64,000 bases of DNA. Source: Clostridia bacterium. GTDB taxonomy: Bacteria > Bacillota > Clostridia > Oscillospirales > Acutalibacteraceae. A program made the translations under genes and the position numbers. Positions within the stretch are counted from its first letter, which is position 1; every line of letters starts with the position of its first letter. The notes under the pieces were generated by a model that was not told where the DNA came from, did no database searches, and saw only the letters and a list, made by a program, of their open reading frames with translations. The stretch spans positions 62,001 to 126,000 of the forward strand of contig JAFQHU010000008.1 in NCBI GenBank assembly GCA_017397845.1. The letters run 5' to 3'. Positions 34,058 through 43,069 of this stretch are shown here, in pieces.

Positions 34058-34933
34058 TTATTTGCTTCTCAGTCTTTCGAGTAACTTTTTCATATCCTCA
34101 GGTATCTCCGCCTCAAAGGTCATTTTTTCGTTCGTAACCGGATGGATGAAGGTAAGACTTTTGCAGTGAAGTGCCTGTCTTTTTATGTTTTTGTCCGGCG
34201 TGCCGTACATCGTGTCACCGTATAGGGGAGTGCCGAGATAAGCGAAATGCACTCTTATCTGATGGGTTCTGCCCGTTTCGAGCTTGATTGACAGCAGTGA
34301 ATAATTATCTCCCCATTCAGACGGAAAAAAGTGGGTTACGGCTTTGTCGCCTCTGTCATCGGCTGTGCGGTAGGTTTTGATGGGGTCGGGGCGGTAAATA
34401 GGTTTGTCAATTGTACCCTTTTCTGTGTATTTTCCCGTGGCAACAGCCAAGTATTCTTTTTCGATTTTACCTGAAAGCTTTGAAGCCGCAAAGGTGTTTA
34501 GGGCACAAAGAACAGCACCTGAGGTTCCCTTGTCCAATCTGCCTACAGCACGGAATTGGGCGGGCTTTCCTTTTTTTATGAGATAACCCGCCACTGCATT
34601 GGCTAAGGTGTCGCCCTGATGGTTGTGACTTTCATGCATAGGAAGCTCGGCCGGCTTGTTTATGACCAAAATATCCTCATCCTCAAAAATGATTTCGAGG
34701 GGATAATCGCTGGGAAGAGATACTCTTTCGTCGTCCGGGATATTGACTCTGAGGACGTCACCTGTATGTATTTTATCCACTGAACGGGTATGCACCCCGT
34801 TAAGCGTCATTCCGTCGGGCACTCTTTTCTGTGAGCGGAAAAGGGCCAGGGACATTTTTATGTGACCGCGCAGAAAGCTTTCGACAGTCCTTCCGTCAAA
34901 ATCTTCGGGTATGATGTATTCCAAAACTCTCAA
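34058..34933 (-). CDS. RluA-family pseudouridine synthase
   Basis: 291 residues, start set at TTG 34933, 2 nt after the stop of the upstream gene, because the RluA N-terminus normally begins at this strand (MRVLEYIIPEDF). An S4-like RNA-binding part precedes the catalytic domain with RAVGRLDKGTSGAVL (catalytic Asp in RLD), the GRTHQIRVHF motif and GDTMYG. Modifies uridines in 23S rRNA or tRNA; exact target cannot be read from sequence. Coupled to the nicotinate phosphoribosyltransferase gene. Confidence 0.88.
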   Translation of the reverse strand: MRVLEYIIPEDFDGRTVESFLRGHIKMSLALFRSQKRVPDGMTLNGVHTRSVDKIHTGDVLRVNIPDDERVSLPSDYPLEIIFEDEDILVINKPAELPMHESHNHQGDTLANAVAGYLIKKGKPAQFRAVGRLDKGTSGAVLCALNTFAASKLSGKIEKEYLAVATGKYTEKGTIDKPIYRPDPIKTYRTADDRGDKAVTHFFPSEWGDNYSLLSIKLETGRTHQIRVHFAYLGTPLYGDTMYGTPDKNIKRQALHCKSLTFIHPVTNEKMTFEAEIPEDMKKLLERLRSK

Positions 34934-34935
34934 AT

Positions 34936-36396
34936 TCAGCCGTTGCCTTTCTTCGCATATTCGTCGAGCAGATTTTTCTTTTCTTCCCAAAGCTTTTGTG
35001 AAAGGTCCACATAGTAGGTATGGGGATTTTCGAAACGCTTTACCTCATCCCACAAAGTGTCAACCTGCTCGTTGCAGTATTCCTTTATATCCTTTATGTC
35101 GGGATTATTGTAACAGAATTCGCCTTTGTCAAAGATTTTAACCAGCAAAGGTTTGGCTATAAAGTTAGTAACGGTCTTTCTTTTCCATGTATAGTTGGGG
35201 TCGAAAAGCTCATATGGCCGGCTTTCGTCTATGGTTTCACCCTGCAGAGTGATAACATCTGCAATAGCCTTTGAGGTGGCCTTGTCAAAAAGACGGTAAA
35301 CCTCTTTAGCACAGGGAGTGGTGATTTTTTGTACATTTTCACTTAATTTGATGCGTGGAACGGGCACACCGTTTTCTTCTACAGCCACTATTTTATAGAC
35401 ACCGCCGAAAACCGGATTCGATGCGGCAGTGATTAATCTTTCACCTACACCGAAAGAGTCTATCTGTGCACCCTGAATAAGCATATCGCGGATAATGATT
35501 TCGTCCAAAGAGTTACTTGCCACTATCTTGCAATCAGGGAAGCCTGCTTCGTCGAGCATCTTTCTTGCTTTTCGGGAAAGATACGTGATGTCACCGCTGT
35601 CTATTCTGATACCCTTTGGTCTGAAGCCGCGGGGCAGTACCTCTCTTTTGAAAGCTTCGATAGCGTTGGGGATGCCTGATTTGAGTACATTATATGTATC
35701 AACCAACAGAGTGCAATTGTCGGGATACTGTCTCGCATAGGCACAGAAGGCCTCCAGCTCGTCGCCGAAAAGCTGAATCCATGAATGTGCCATGGTTCCC
35801 ACGGCAGGTACACCGTAATCTCTTTCGTCTATAGCACAGGCTGTGGCGTCACAACCGCCGATATATGCAGCTCTCGCACCGTAAATTGCACCGTCATAGC
35901 CTTGGGCACGACGTGAACCGAACTCCATAATCTGTCTGTCACCGGCGGCTCTTTTTAGACGGTTTGCTTTGGTGGCGATAAGGCTTTGGTGATTAATGGT
36001 CAGAAGGAGCATAGTTTCGATAAGCTGTGCTTCGATAACGGGACCCTTTACTTTTACGATAGGTTCACCGGGAAAAATAGGTGTGCCTTCGGGAATTGCC
36101 CACACATCACAGGTAAATTTGAAGTTTTTAAGATATTCTATAAAGTCCTCGCTGAAACCCTTTCTTATAAAAAGCTCGATATCCTTTTGTGTGAATTTAA
36201 GGTTTTTAAGATAATCGGTAAGCTGACGCAGCCCCGCCATAATGGCGAAGCCGCCGTTGTCGGGTACTTTGCGGAAAAACATATCAAAATATACAATCTT
36301 ATCTTTCATACCGTTGGTAAAATAACCGTTTGCCATGGTAAGCTCATAAAAGTCCATAAGCATGGTAAGATTTCTTGATTCGAGAGTATTACTCAT
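34936..36396 (-). CDS. pncB: nicotinate phosphoribosyltransferase
   Basis: 486 residues. Opening LTMLMDFYELTMANGYF, then SRRAQGYDGAIYGARAAYIGG, VGTMAHSWIQLF with the phosphorylatable His, RIDSGDITYLS and FGVGERLITA mark the bacterial NAPRTase that joins nicotinate and PRPP in NAD+ salvage. Length matches the Firmicutes form with the C-terminal extension. AAGGAG lies upstream. Followed at 2 nt by the RluA-type gene. Confidence 0.95.
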   Translation of the reverse strand: MSNTLESRNLTMLMDFYELTMANGYFTNGMKDKIVYFDMFFRKVPDNGGFAIMAGLRQLTDYLKNLKFTQKDIELFIRKGFSEDFIEYLKNFKFTCDVWAIPEGTPIFPGEPIVKVKGPVIEAQLIETMLLLTINHQSLIATKANRLKRAAGDRQIMEFGSRRAQGYDGAIYGARAAYIGGCDATACAIDERDYGVPAVGTMAHSWIQLFGDELEAFCAYARQYPDNCTLLVDTYNVLKSGIPNAIEAFKREVLPRGFRPKGIRIDSGDITYLSRKARKMLDEAGFPDCKIVASNSLDEIIIRDMLIQGAQIDSFGVGERLITAASNPVFGGVYKIVAVEENGVPVPRIKLSENVQKITTPCAKEVYRLFDKATSKAIADVITLQGETIDESRPYELFDPNYTWKRKTVTNFIAKPLLVKIFDKGEFCYNNPDIKDIKEYCNEQVDTLWDEVKRFENPHTYYVDLSQKLWEEKKNLLDEYAKKGNG

Positions 36397-36541
36397 TTTT
36401 TAACAGCTCCTTAATTTGAATTTAAATGATTATACCACAAAAAACTAAGAATAAAAGAGCTTTTTTGAAAAAAATTATCAAATATACCGAAGATAATTAC
36501 TATTTGACATTATAATTGTATCAATAATAAACAAATGAATC

Positions 36542-36570
36542 TTGACATAAAAATTTCACTGTGTTATCAT
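36542..36570 (+). promoter_or_regulatory. promoter of the small XRE gene
   Basis: TTGACA (36542-36547), 17-nt spacer, TATCAT (36565-36570). Confidence 0.75.
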
Positions 36571-36622
36571 ATTAATGGAGTTTTAAGAGATTTTAATAAT
36601 TACGTAATAAGGTGTGAATGAA

Positions 36623-36871
36623 ATGAGAATCAGAAAACAGGCTCTCGGTGAAAAAAATATCGTCGGAGCGAGAATAGAAGCAAAAAGAAAAGAGCTTGGC
36701 ATTAAGCAGGTTGACCTTCTTACTCAGCTTCAAATAAGAGGTGTTGAGCTTACGGCTTCGGGTCTTTCAAAGCTCGAAGGTCAGATAAGAGGCGTGTGTG
36801 ATTACGAGCTTGTTGCCATCGCCGATGTGCTCGGAGTGTCTCTTAATTGGCTTGTTGGCAAAGAGGACTGA
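36623..36871 (+). CDS. small XRE-family DNA-binding protein
   Basis: 82 residues from ATG 36623 (AAGGTG upstream; a GTG at 36614 is the alternative). Cro/cI helix-turn-helix: VGARIEAKRKELGIKQVDLL, LTASGLSKLEGQIRG, and the terminal DVLGVSLNWLVG. Stand-alone gene with its own promoter and terminator; could be a constitutive single-gene regulator of distant targets. Confidence 0.85.
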   Translation: MRIRKQALGEKNIVGARIEAKRKELGIKQVDLLTQLQIRGVELTASGLSKLEGQIRGVCDYELVAIADVLGVSLNWLVGKED

Positions 36872-36930
36872 TTTTTACTGAAAGCAGTAACCGCAGACAG
36901 TGCTCTAAGCATCGAAAAGAAAGAAAAACA

Positions 36931-36976
36931 AAAAACAGGTGTGTTTTTAATCTGAAACACATCTGTTTTTCTTTTT
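36931..36976 (+). terminator. terminator of the XRE gene
   Basis: 16-bp stem with one G-T pair (36931-36946 with 36955-36970) followed by CTTTTTT. Confidence 0.9.
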
Positions 36977-37111
36977 TGCGAAAAAAGTACAGCGTTTCGG
37001 GAAATTGCTCTTTAGCCGTTTTTACTTTATGCAAAGTAACCTTTCTTCACTTTTCGGAATATTATGATAACGACAGTACGGCACTGTTAATATTTATAAG
37101 GAGTGAGGAAA

Positions 37112-37333
37112 ATGGAATATAATGATTGCGGCTATGAAGCATGTATAAGAAACGGTATGTCCTGCGGCGATATCAAATGCTGTGACAGAAGCTGTCTTCC
37201 CCGTAATCCTGTTTATGTCATGGCTTATGTACCCTTTCAGCAATGGTCAGAGGTATATACAGCGGAAAAGGGACTTTGCACGGGAACTATTTTTCCCTGT
37301 CTCGACCTTCCTTTTGTGGGGTGTGTAAGATGA
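37112..37333 (+). CDS. cotJA: spore coat-associated protein CotJA
   Basis: 73 residues from ATG 37112 (AAGGAG upstream). After a Cys-rich N-terminal stretch (CxxxxCGDIKCCDRSC) comes the CotJA signature YVPFQQWSEVYTAEKGL..GTIFPCLDLPF. Packaged in the inner spore coat with CotJC in Bacillus. Overlaps cotJB by 4 nt. Presence indicates a sporulating host. Expected mother-cell (SigE) control; no SigE box was identified with confidence. Confidence 0.92.
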   Translation: MEYNDCGYEACIRNGMSCGDIKCCDRSCLPRNPVYVMAYVPFQQWSEVYTAEKGLCTGTIFPCLDLPFVGCVR

Positions 37334-37584
37334 CAAATATGAAAAACAGCTTAAAGCACAGGCTTATGTCCGTGCGTTTTGCCATGTGGGAGCTCCATCT
37401 TTATTTGGACACGCATTGCGGCGATGCTCAGGCGGCTGAGCTTCTTAATAAATACACGGAAAAGTACCGTGAGCTTTTAAGGGAGTATGAGTGCAAATAC
37501 GGTCCCATTACTACAGAAGACGGCTACGGTGCAAAATGGCTTAAAAGCCCCTTTCCTTGGATAAACAGCGGGAGTGATTGCTGA
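37330..37584 (+). CDS. cotJB: spore coat protein CotJB
   Basis: 84 residues. LMSVRFAMWELHLYLDTHCGDAQA and the C-terminal PITTEDGYGAKWLKSPFPW are characteristic of CotJB. Start ATG 37330 overlaps the cotJA stop; its own TGA overlaps the cotJC start, giving a tightly coupled three-gene operon. Confidence 0.92.
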   Translation: MTNMKNSLKHRLMSVRFAMWELHLYLDTHCGDAQAAELLNKYTEKYRELLREYECKYGPITTEDGYGAKWLKSPFPWINSGSDC

Positions 37585-38189
37585 TGTTCTGTTATGAGAA
37601 AATATTACAGTATCCTATCAATATCAAAAAACCTAATCCTTTGTATGCGAAAATCATAATTAGTCAGTACGGCGGGCCTGACGGTGAGCTGGGAGCTTCC
37701 TTGCGTTATCTCAGCCAACGTTTTGCCATGCCCTGGGGAGAATTGCAGGGCCTTCTTACGGACATAGGTACCGAGGAACTGTCTCATTTGGAGATGATCG
37801 GTACGATTGTTTATCAGCTGACGAGAAATCTTTCACCGGAAGAGATAAAGAAAAACGGGTTTGAAGCATATTTCGTTGACCACACTACAGGCGTGTATCC
37901 CGCCTCGGCGGCAGGCGTTCCCTTTACGGCGGCTTATCTTCAGTCAAAGGGTGACGTGATAACCGATCTTCATGAAAATATGGCTGCAGAGCAAAAGGCG
38001 AGAACGACTTATGATAATATTCTTCGTCTTGTCGATGATCCCGATGTTTGCGATGTAATCAAGTTTCTGAGGGCCAGAGAGATAGTTCACTATCAGCGCT
38101 TCGGTGAGGGTTTGCGTATAGCTACGGATAAAATGAATGAAAAGAACTTCTATGCGTTCAATCCGAGTATTGATAAATGCAGAAAGTGA
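37584..38189 (+). CDS. cotJC: spore coat protein CotJC, manganese-catalase-like
   Basis: 201 residues. Ferritin-like four-helix fold: DGELGASLRYLSQRFAMP, GTEELSHLEMIGT and MAAEQKARTTYDNI supply the Glu/His residues of the di-manganese site. Homologous to Mn-catalase; in spores it may detoxify peroxide at the coat. A strong terminator follows. Confidence 0.94.
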   Translation: MFCYEKILQYPINIKKPNPLYAKIIISQYGGPDGELGASLRYLSQRFAMPWGELQGLLTDIGTEELSHLEMIGTIVYQLTRNLSPEEIKKNGFEAYFVDHTTGVYPASAAGVPFTAAYLQSKGDVITDLHENMAAEQKARTTYDNILRLVDDPDVCDVIKFLRAREIVHYQRFGEGLRIATDKMNEKNFYAFNPSIDKCRK

Positions 38190-38194
38190 TAACA

Positions 38195-38217
38195 GGGGAG
38201 CTGCGGCTCCCTTTTTT
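38195..38217 (+). terminator. terminator of cotJABC
   Basis: GGGAGC-tgcg-GCTCCC (38196-38211) followed by T6. Confidence 0.92.
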
Positions 38218-38257
38218 AGACAGATGTAGTTTAGATACATTTGGTACATATTTGTCT
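38217..38257. promoter_or_regulatory. imperfect dyad upstream of the acyl-CoA ligase
   Basis: TAGACAGATGTA and TACATATTTGTCTA form an imperfect inverted repeat just after the cotJ terminator; possible operator. The AT-rich remainder to 38403 holds a likely promoter (TTGTTATAATTAA region). Confidence 0.35.
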
Positions 38258-38403
38258 ATAAACTTTTACTGTTAGTTCAAAATATTCAACTTTATTTATA
38301 TAAAAAAACCATATCAGTTAACAAATTAATTTTTCTCATTGTTATAATTAAAATATATAATTTGTTTATTATTGCTTAATAAACACAACAAGGAGAAAAA
38401 AAT

Positions 38404-40071
38404 ATGTTAAAATCACCTGAAAACAAAAACTGTTATGAGTACCTTAGAGAATGTACCGAAATTTACGATGACGTTTATATGATGCAGCATTTCGGTGTAA
38501 AGTATTACCGTTCTGAAATTTTCAGACATATGGATGCATTGGCAGGCTTTTTCCAGAAAGAGCTGGGGATTAAAAGAGGTGATGTAGTTACAGTATTTAT
38601 GCCTACAACCGTACAGAGTATTATTGCATTTTACGCTCTTAACAGCATCGGTGTAATTACAAATTTTGTTCATCCTCTTATGTCAACTGATTTTCTTAAA
38701 GAGAGAATAGAGGAAGTTAATTCAAAGGCAGTTATGATTCTTGACCTTCTTGCAAAGGATCATATCAAAACAATCAATGACAGCGGTCTTCCCTGTGTTG
38801 TATGCTGCAGCTCAGACTATTCTGAAGGTATCAAAGGCTTCGGCTGTAAGATAGGCGAAGGTCTTGTAAAGAAGATTTATCCCAAATATAACAAGGCGTA
38901 CTATTATAAGGATGCAATAGCAAAGGGATATGTATCCGAAAAGGTAAAAAATAACGGTGAAGAGCTTGGTGCTTATCTCAATGGCGGCGGTACAACAGGC
39001 AAAAGCAAGACTATCAAAATCACATCAAAATCCATCAATGAGCTTGTATGGCGTGTTTCCGATCTTGATGCAATTCAGGCACCCGGTGAAGAAGCAGAGG
39101 TTATCGTTCTTCCTCTCTTCCATTGCTTCGGTCTTTGCATAGGTATTCATATGGCTATGTGTAACAGCGCACGTATCATTCCTATGATGCAGTTCGATGC
39201 CAAAATTTTTGTGAAGCTTTTAAAGCAGAACAGAATTGCAGGATTTATAGGTATCCCTCTTATGTTTCAGAAGCTTATGAAGCAGAAAGGTTTTGACGGA
39301 CCACATCTTAAAAATGTCAGACTTATGTTCTGCGGCGGTGACGATGTACCTGATGCTTTCCTGGATGAATTTAATACATACTTTGAAAAATGGGGTGCCA
39401 CAGGCAGACTTCGTCAGGGCTACGGTCTTACAGAAACCAACTCTGTATGTACAGTTAACTCCAATGATGATTTCCGTTACGGCAGTATAGGCAGACCTCT
39501 CAGAGGCGTTGAGGTTGAAATCTGGGACGATAACCACAATAAGCTTCCCGATGGTGAAATCGGTGAAATTGCCATTGCAGGTCCTACAATTATGGAAGGC
39601 TATTATATGGACGGTGAGGATAAGGAATACGGTATTTACACCGATGCAAACGGCAAAAAGTGGGTTCTTTCAGGTGACCTCGGTTACAGAGATGAGGACG
39701 GATATTTCTTCTTCTCCGGCAGAAAAAAGAGACTTGTTATCATTTCAGGCTATAACGTATATCCCACAGATATTGAAAAGGTTGTTGGCGAGCTTCCCGA
39801 AGTAAATGAATGCTGTGCTGTTCAGGGCTGGGACAACGGCCGTTCAATGGTAAGACTTTATCTTACTGTTAAGGATAAAAAGTATGAAACAGATGAGCTA
39901 AAGGAAAGAATAGCCAAGCTGCTTGAAGACAACTACTCCAAATTCTATGTTCCCCGTGACTATGTATTTATGGATAAGCTTCCTGAAACACCGCTTATGA
40001 AGGTGGATTTTATGAAGCTTACGGCTGCTGACCCTGAAAAGGCAAGAGCAGAAAGAAAGATAAAAGAATAA
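38404..40071 (+). CDS. AMP-forming acyl-CoA synthetase/ligase
   Basis: 555 residues with CAAGGAGAA upstream. ANL superfamily: phosphate loop LNGGGTTGKSKTIK (~residue 195; T/S-rich loop altered from the usual TSGTTGxPK), YGLTETNS (~340), GDLGYRDEDGYFFFSGR and the terminal PLMKVDFMKL lysine motif. Activates a carboxylic acid to acyl-CoA. Sits upstream of a 2-oxoacid:ferredoxin oxidoreductase operon, so it may handle branched-chain or aryl acids, but that is inference; it has a separate promoter. Confidence 0.88.
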   Translation: MLKSPENKNCYEYLRECTEIYDDVYMMQHFGVKYYRSEIFRHMDALAGFFQKELGIKRGDVVTVFMPTTVQSIIAFYALNSIGVITNFVHPLMSTDFLKERIEEVNSKAVMILDLLAKDHIKTINDSGLPCVVCCSSDYSEGIKGFGCKIGEGLVKKIYPKYNKAYYYKDAIAKGYVSEKVKNNGEELGAYLNGGGTTGKSKTIKITSKSINELVWRVSDLDAIQAPGEEAEVIVLPLFHCFGLCIGIHMAMCNSARIIPMMQFDAKIFVKLLKQNRIAGFIGIPLMFQKLMKQKGFDGPHLKNVRLMFCGGDDVPDAFLDEFNTYFEKWGATGRLRQGYGLTETNSVCTVNSNDDFRYGSIGRPLRGVEVEIWDDNHNKLPDGEIGEIAIAGPTIMEGYYMDGEDKEYGIYTDANGKKWVLSGDLGYRDEDGYFFFSGRKKRLVIISGYNVYPTDIEKVVGELPEVNECCAVQGWDNGRSMVRLYLTVKDKKYETDELKERIAKLLEDNYSKFYVPRDYVFMDKLPETPLMKVDFMKLTAADPEKARAERKIKE

Positions 40072-40091
40072 ATAAAAAATATTTTTCTTGA

Positions 40092-40120
40092 TTTACAAAC
40101 GGATTTATATGTGATACAAT
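40092..40120 (+). promoter_or_regulatory. promoter of the oxidoreductase operon
   Basis: TTTACA (40092-40097), 17-nt spacer ending TGTGA, TACAAT (40115-40120). Confidence 0.75.
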
Positions 40121-40173
40121 TATATAAACACAAAATTTCGTCCCTTTCAGAAAGGACAAAAGGAGAAAAAATA

Positions 40174-40380
40174 ATGATTACCATTAATGCACTTATGTGC
40201 AAGGGTTGCGGTTATTGCATTAAATTTTGCCCGAAGCATATATTGGAAATGGGAAAGGAAAGGTCGCAAAAAGGACATTTCTATCCCGTAAATATCAACG
40301 AAGAGGCCTGCACGACCTGTGCTGTTTGTGCACTGATGTGTCCTGAGGCGGCAATCGAGGTCGAGGCAAAGGAGGGATAA
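40174..40380 (+). CDS. 2-oxoacid:ferredoxin oxidoreductase, ferredoxin-like delta subunit
   Basis: 68 residues from ATG 40174 (AAAGGAG). Two 4Fe-4S motifs: CKGCGYCIKFCP and CTTCAVCALMCP. Passes electrons from the thiamine-diphosphate centre to soluble ferredoxin. First gene of a delta-alpha-beta-gamma operon as in KorDABC/VorDABC. Confidence 0.92.
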   Translation: MITINALMCKGCGYCIKFCPKHILEMGKERSQKGHFYPVNINEEACTTCAVCALMCPEAAIEVEAKEG

Positions 40381-40384
40381 GGAA

Positions 40385-41452
40385 ATGGAAAAAAGATTTA
40401 TGAAGGGCTGTGAGGCTATAGCCGAAGCGGCCGTCAGAGGCGGATGCCGTTTCTTTGCCGGTTATCCCATCACGCCGCAGAATGAAATTCCTGAATATCT
40501 TTCCAAAAGACTTCCCGAAGTGGGCGGGGCTTTCGTTCAGGGTGAAAGTGAGGTAGCCTCCATCAATATGGTTTACGGTGCCGCTGCCACAGGTACGCGT
40601 GCTCTTACCAGCTCATCGGGTCCGGGTATCAGCCTTAAGGCTGAGGGCATTTCCTATCTTGCCTCTGCACAGCTACCGGCAGTTATCGTAAACATCTCCA
40701 GAGGCGGTCCCGGTCTTGGATCAATTCAGCCGGCGCAGTCGGATTATCTTCAGGCCACCAAAGCTCTCGGTCACGGCGGCTTCAGAGCGATGGTTTTCGC
40801 TCCCGCTACATTACAGGAGGCAGTTGACCTTACATATAACGCTTGGGAATATGCCGAAAGAGACAGAGGTCCCGTGCTTATTCTTATGGACGGATGTCTC
40901 GGTGCCATTATGGAAGAGGTTGAGCTTCCCGAAATGAAAGAGCTCAATTATGATAACACGGAGGATTGGTGTCTTGCCCGTGTAAACGGCAGAGAGGACA
41001 GCCATATGATTACTCCCATTCTTCCTGAGCTTGCACTCGAAATGCTCAATAAATTCAAGGGCATGACCTATAAGATGTGGGAAATGGCTGACGTGAAGGT
41101 TGAGGAATATCTTTTAGATGATGCCGAATATGTGGTTGTCGCTTACGGTATCGCTGCCAGAGTGGCAAAGGAAGCTATCAACACCCTGCGTGAGCAGGGA
41201 CATAAGGTGGGTATGATAAGACCGATTACTCTTTATCCTTTTCCAAAGGCAAGCCTTGACAACCTCGATTATGAGAAAGTAAAGGCTATTATTGACATAG
41301 AGATGACCATTCCTGCCCAAATGCGTGACGATATCGAGCTTCAGGTGAAGGGACGCTGTCCTGTCCATGAATACGGTCGCTCAGGCGGTATCCTGCTCGA
41401 TGACGACGGTGTGCTTGAGGCTATAGAAAACATAGTGAAAGGGGGAGCATAA
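40385..41452 (+). CDS. 2-oxoacid:ferredoxin oxidoreductase, alpha subunit (VorB/KorA type)
   Basis: 355 residues. GYPITPQNEIPEYLSKRLPE is the pyrimidine-binding opening of this family, with GAAATGTRALTSSSGPG and GGPGLGSIQPAQSDYLQATK after it. The sequence fits the branched-chain 2-oxoisovalerate (Vor) or 2-oxoglutarate (Kor) types rather than pyruvate oxidoreductase; substrate cannot be fixed by eye. Starts 4 nt after the ferredoxin subunit. Confidence 0.93.
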   Translation: MEKRFMKGCEAIAEAAVRGGCRFFAGYPITPQNEIPEYLSKRLPEVGGAFVQGESEVASINMVYGAAATGTRALTSSSGPGISLKAEGISYLASAQLPAVIVNISRGGPGLGSIQPAQSDYLQATKALGHGGFRAMVFAPATLQEAVDLTYNAWEYAERDRGPVLILMDGCLGAIMEEVELPEMKELNYDNTEDWCLARVNGREDSHMITPILPELALEMLNKFKGMTYKMWEMADVKVEEYLLDDAEYVVVAYGIAARVAKEAINTLREQGHKVGMIRPITLYPFPKASLDNLDYEKVKAIIDIEMTIPAQMRDDIELQVKGRCPVHEYGRSGGILLDDDGVLEAIENIVKGGA

Positions 41453-41454
41453 TT

Positions 41455-42198
41455 ATGCCGTCATATAAAAGACCGAGTGCGTTGCTGCCCATGTCCACGG
41501 GATATTGTCCCGGCTGTCTGCATGCGCTTGCCACCAGACTTGTGGCAGATGTGGTGGATGAGCTGAATCAGCAAAAAAACGCCATTAATGTAATATCTGT
41601 CGGCTGTAGTGCTCTTAATCTTTATTCATGGAGCGGTGACGAAATCGGTGCCGCTCACGGCAGAGCCCCTGCAGTGGCTACGGGCATAAAAAGATGTCTT
41701 CCCGACCGGCTCGTTTTCACCTATCAGGGTGATGGCGACTTGGCGGCTATCGGTTTGGCGGAGATTATGTCTGCAGCAAACCGTGGTGAAAATTTCACCG
41801 TTATATTTGCGAACAATCAGACCTACGGTATGACGGGCGGTCAGATGGCACCCACCACCCTTATAGGTCAGAAGTCCACCACTACTCCCTTTGGCAGAGA
41901 TGCCGCAACCACAGGCTACCCTCTTAAAATGTGCGAGCTTATTTCGGTTTTGGAGGCTCCTGTTTTCGTGGCGAGATATGCACTCAATTCTCCGAAGGGC
42001 GTTATGGATGCGAAAAAAGGCATAAAGAAAGCCTTTGAGCTTCAGTTGGCGGGAAAGGGCTTCACCTTTATCGAGCTTCTGACAAATTGTCCTACAAATT
42101 GGGGCATGAGTCCTTTGGATACTCTCGATTATATGAATACAAACACCATCCCTTATTTTGTTCCCGGTGTTTACAAGGATAAGGAGGGTGAAAAATAA
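41455..42198 (+). CDS. 2-oxoacid:ferredoxin oxidoreductase, beta subunit (ThDP-binding)
   Basis: 247 residues. YCPGCLHALATRLV, then the thiamine-diphosphate motif GDGDLAAIGLAEI through FANNQTYGMTGGQMAPTT. It forms the catalytic core with the alpha subunit and releases CO2 and acyl-CoA. Stop overlaps the gamma start by one base (TAATG). Confidence 0.94.
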   Translation: MPSYKRPSALLPMSTGYCPGCLHALATRLVADVVDELNQQKNAINVISVGCSALNLYSWSGDEIGAAHGRAPAVATGIKRCLPDRLVFTYQGDGDLAAIGLAEIMSAANRGENFTVIFANNQTYGMTGGQMAPTTLIGQKSTTTPFGRDAATTGYPLKMCELISVLEAPVFVARYALNSPKGVMDAKKGIKKAFELQLAGKGFTFIELLTNCPTNWGMSPLDTLDYMNTNTIPYFVPGVYKDKEGEK

Positions 42199-42737
42199 TG
42201 AAACAGTCATTTGTATTTTCCGGCTCAGGCGGTCAGGGTATTATGAGTGCGGGTATCACTCTTGCTCATACAGCTATCGATATGGGCAAACATTCCACTT
42301 TTTTGCCTGAATACGGCCCCGAACAGCGTGGCGGCAGTGCCAAATGTACCGTTATTATCAGCGACGGGGAAATTATTTCTCCTCTTCCGAAAAAGTGTGA
42401 TATTCTCGTTGCCATGAATGAGCAGGCATACAGCAAATTCATCGATGATGTAAAGGCAGGCGGTACGGTGGTGGTTAATTCCAGCCGTGTCAAGGACACG
42501 GACAGACAGGATGTAAAGACTATTTCCGTTCCCGTTGACGATGTGGCACTTGAACTCGGTAATGTCAAGGTTGCCAACACGGTGCTTATCGGTGTTCTTA
42601 TCGGCGCCACGGAAATCATAAGCCGTGAGGCGGTTATCGCTTCACTCGGAGAAAAGTTCAAAGAGAAAAGTCCGAAGATTATGGAGCTTAATGTTGCCGC
42701 TCTCGAAAAAGGTATAGAATTTGGCTCGAAGGCTTGA
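42198..42737 (+). CDS. 2-oxoacid:ferredoxin oxidoreductase, gamma subunit
   Basis: 179 residues. FSGSGGQGIMSAGITLAHTA and YGPEQRGGSAKCTVIIS define the gamma (CoA-side) domain. Completes the four-subunit enzyme. The operon probably continues into the small gene 55 nt downstream. Confidence 0.94.
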   Translation: MKQSFVFSGSGGQGIMSAGITLAHTAIDMGKHSTFLPEYGPEQRGGSAKCTVIISDGEIISPLPKKCDILVAMNEQAYSKFIDDVKAGGTVVVNSSRVKDTDRQDVKTISVPVDDVALELGNVKVANTVLIGVLIGATEIISREAVIASLGEKFKEKSPKIMELNVAALEKGIEFGSKA

Positions 42738-42792
42738 AAAAGTCAATTCAATATTATATAATAAAGAAAATATTTTTAAAGGAGATATGAAA

Positions 42793-43014
42793 ATGGCAAA
42801 GTATTCTTTCGACACAAAATTAAGCGTACTTATGAAGGACCCTGAGGTTATGAAAATTGTTGATGACCTTTGTCCTGACCTTGTTAACCATCCCATGAAG
42901 AATATGGCTCTTGCTATGGGCTTCACACCCAATATGGCAATGGTTGTTTTAAGTAAGATGTATTCAAAGGAAAAGATTGAAGAGTTCAGACAGAGACTCG
43001 AAGCAATCGAATAA
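42793..43014 (+). CDS. small conserved protein, function unknown
   Basis: 73 residues from ATG 42793 (AAAGGAG at 8 nt). SFDTKLSVLMKDPEVMKIVDDL and HPMKNMALAMGFTPNMAM form a helical domain that is often found as a C-terminal appendage on glycosidases or alone near metabolic operons (recollection, not checked; DUF1858-like is possible). Last gene before the terminator of the oxidoreductase operon. Confidence 0.6.
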   Translation: MAKYSFDTKLSVLMKDPEVMKIVDDLCPDLVNHPMKNMALAMGFTPNMAMVVLSKMYSKEKIEEFRQRLEAIE

Positions 43015-43031
43015 TAAAATCAAACAAGCTA

Positions 43032-43064
43032 AAGGGACGGTCAGTAAAATGCTGACCGTCCCTT
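43032..43064. terminator. bidirectional terminator, oxidoreductase operon/MATE gene
   Basis: AAGGGACGGTCAG (43032-43044) pairs perfectly with CTGACCGTCCCTT (43052-43064). Confidence 0.9.
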
Positions 43065-43069
43065 GGGTT

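Noticed and set aside
36847..37122. 91-codon frame spanning the XRE terminator and the cotJA start
   Set aside because: It reads through a strong terminator hairpin and overlaps two supported genes.
42793..43014. Small gene as a fifth oxidoreductase subunit
   Set aside because: No cofactor motif or similarity to known subunits; position alone does not support it.
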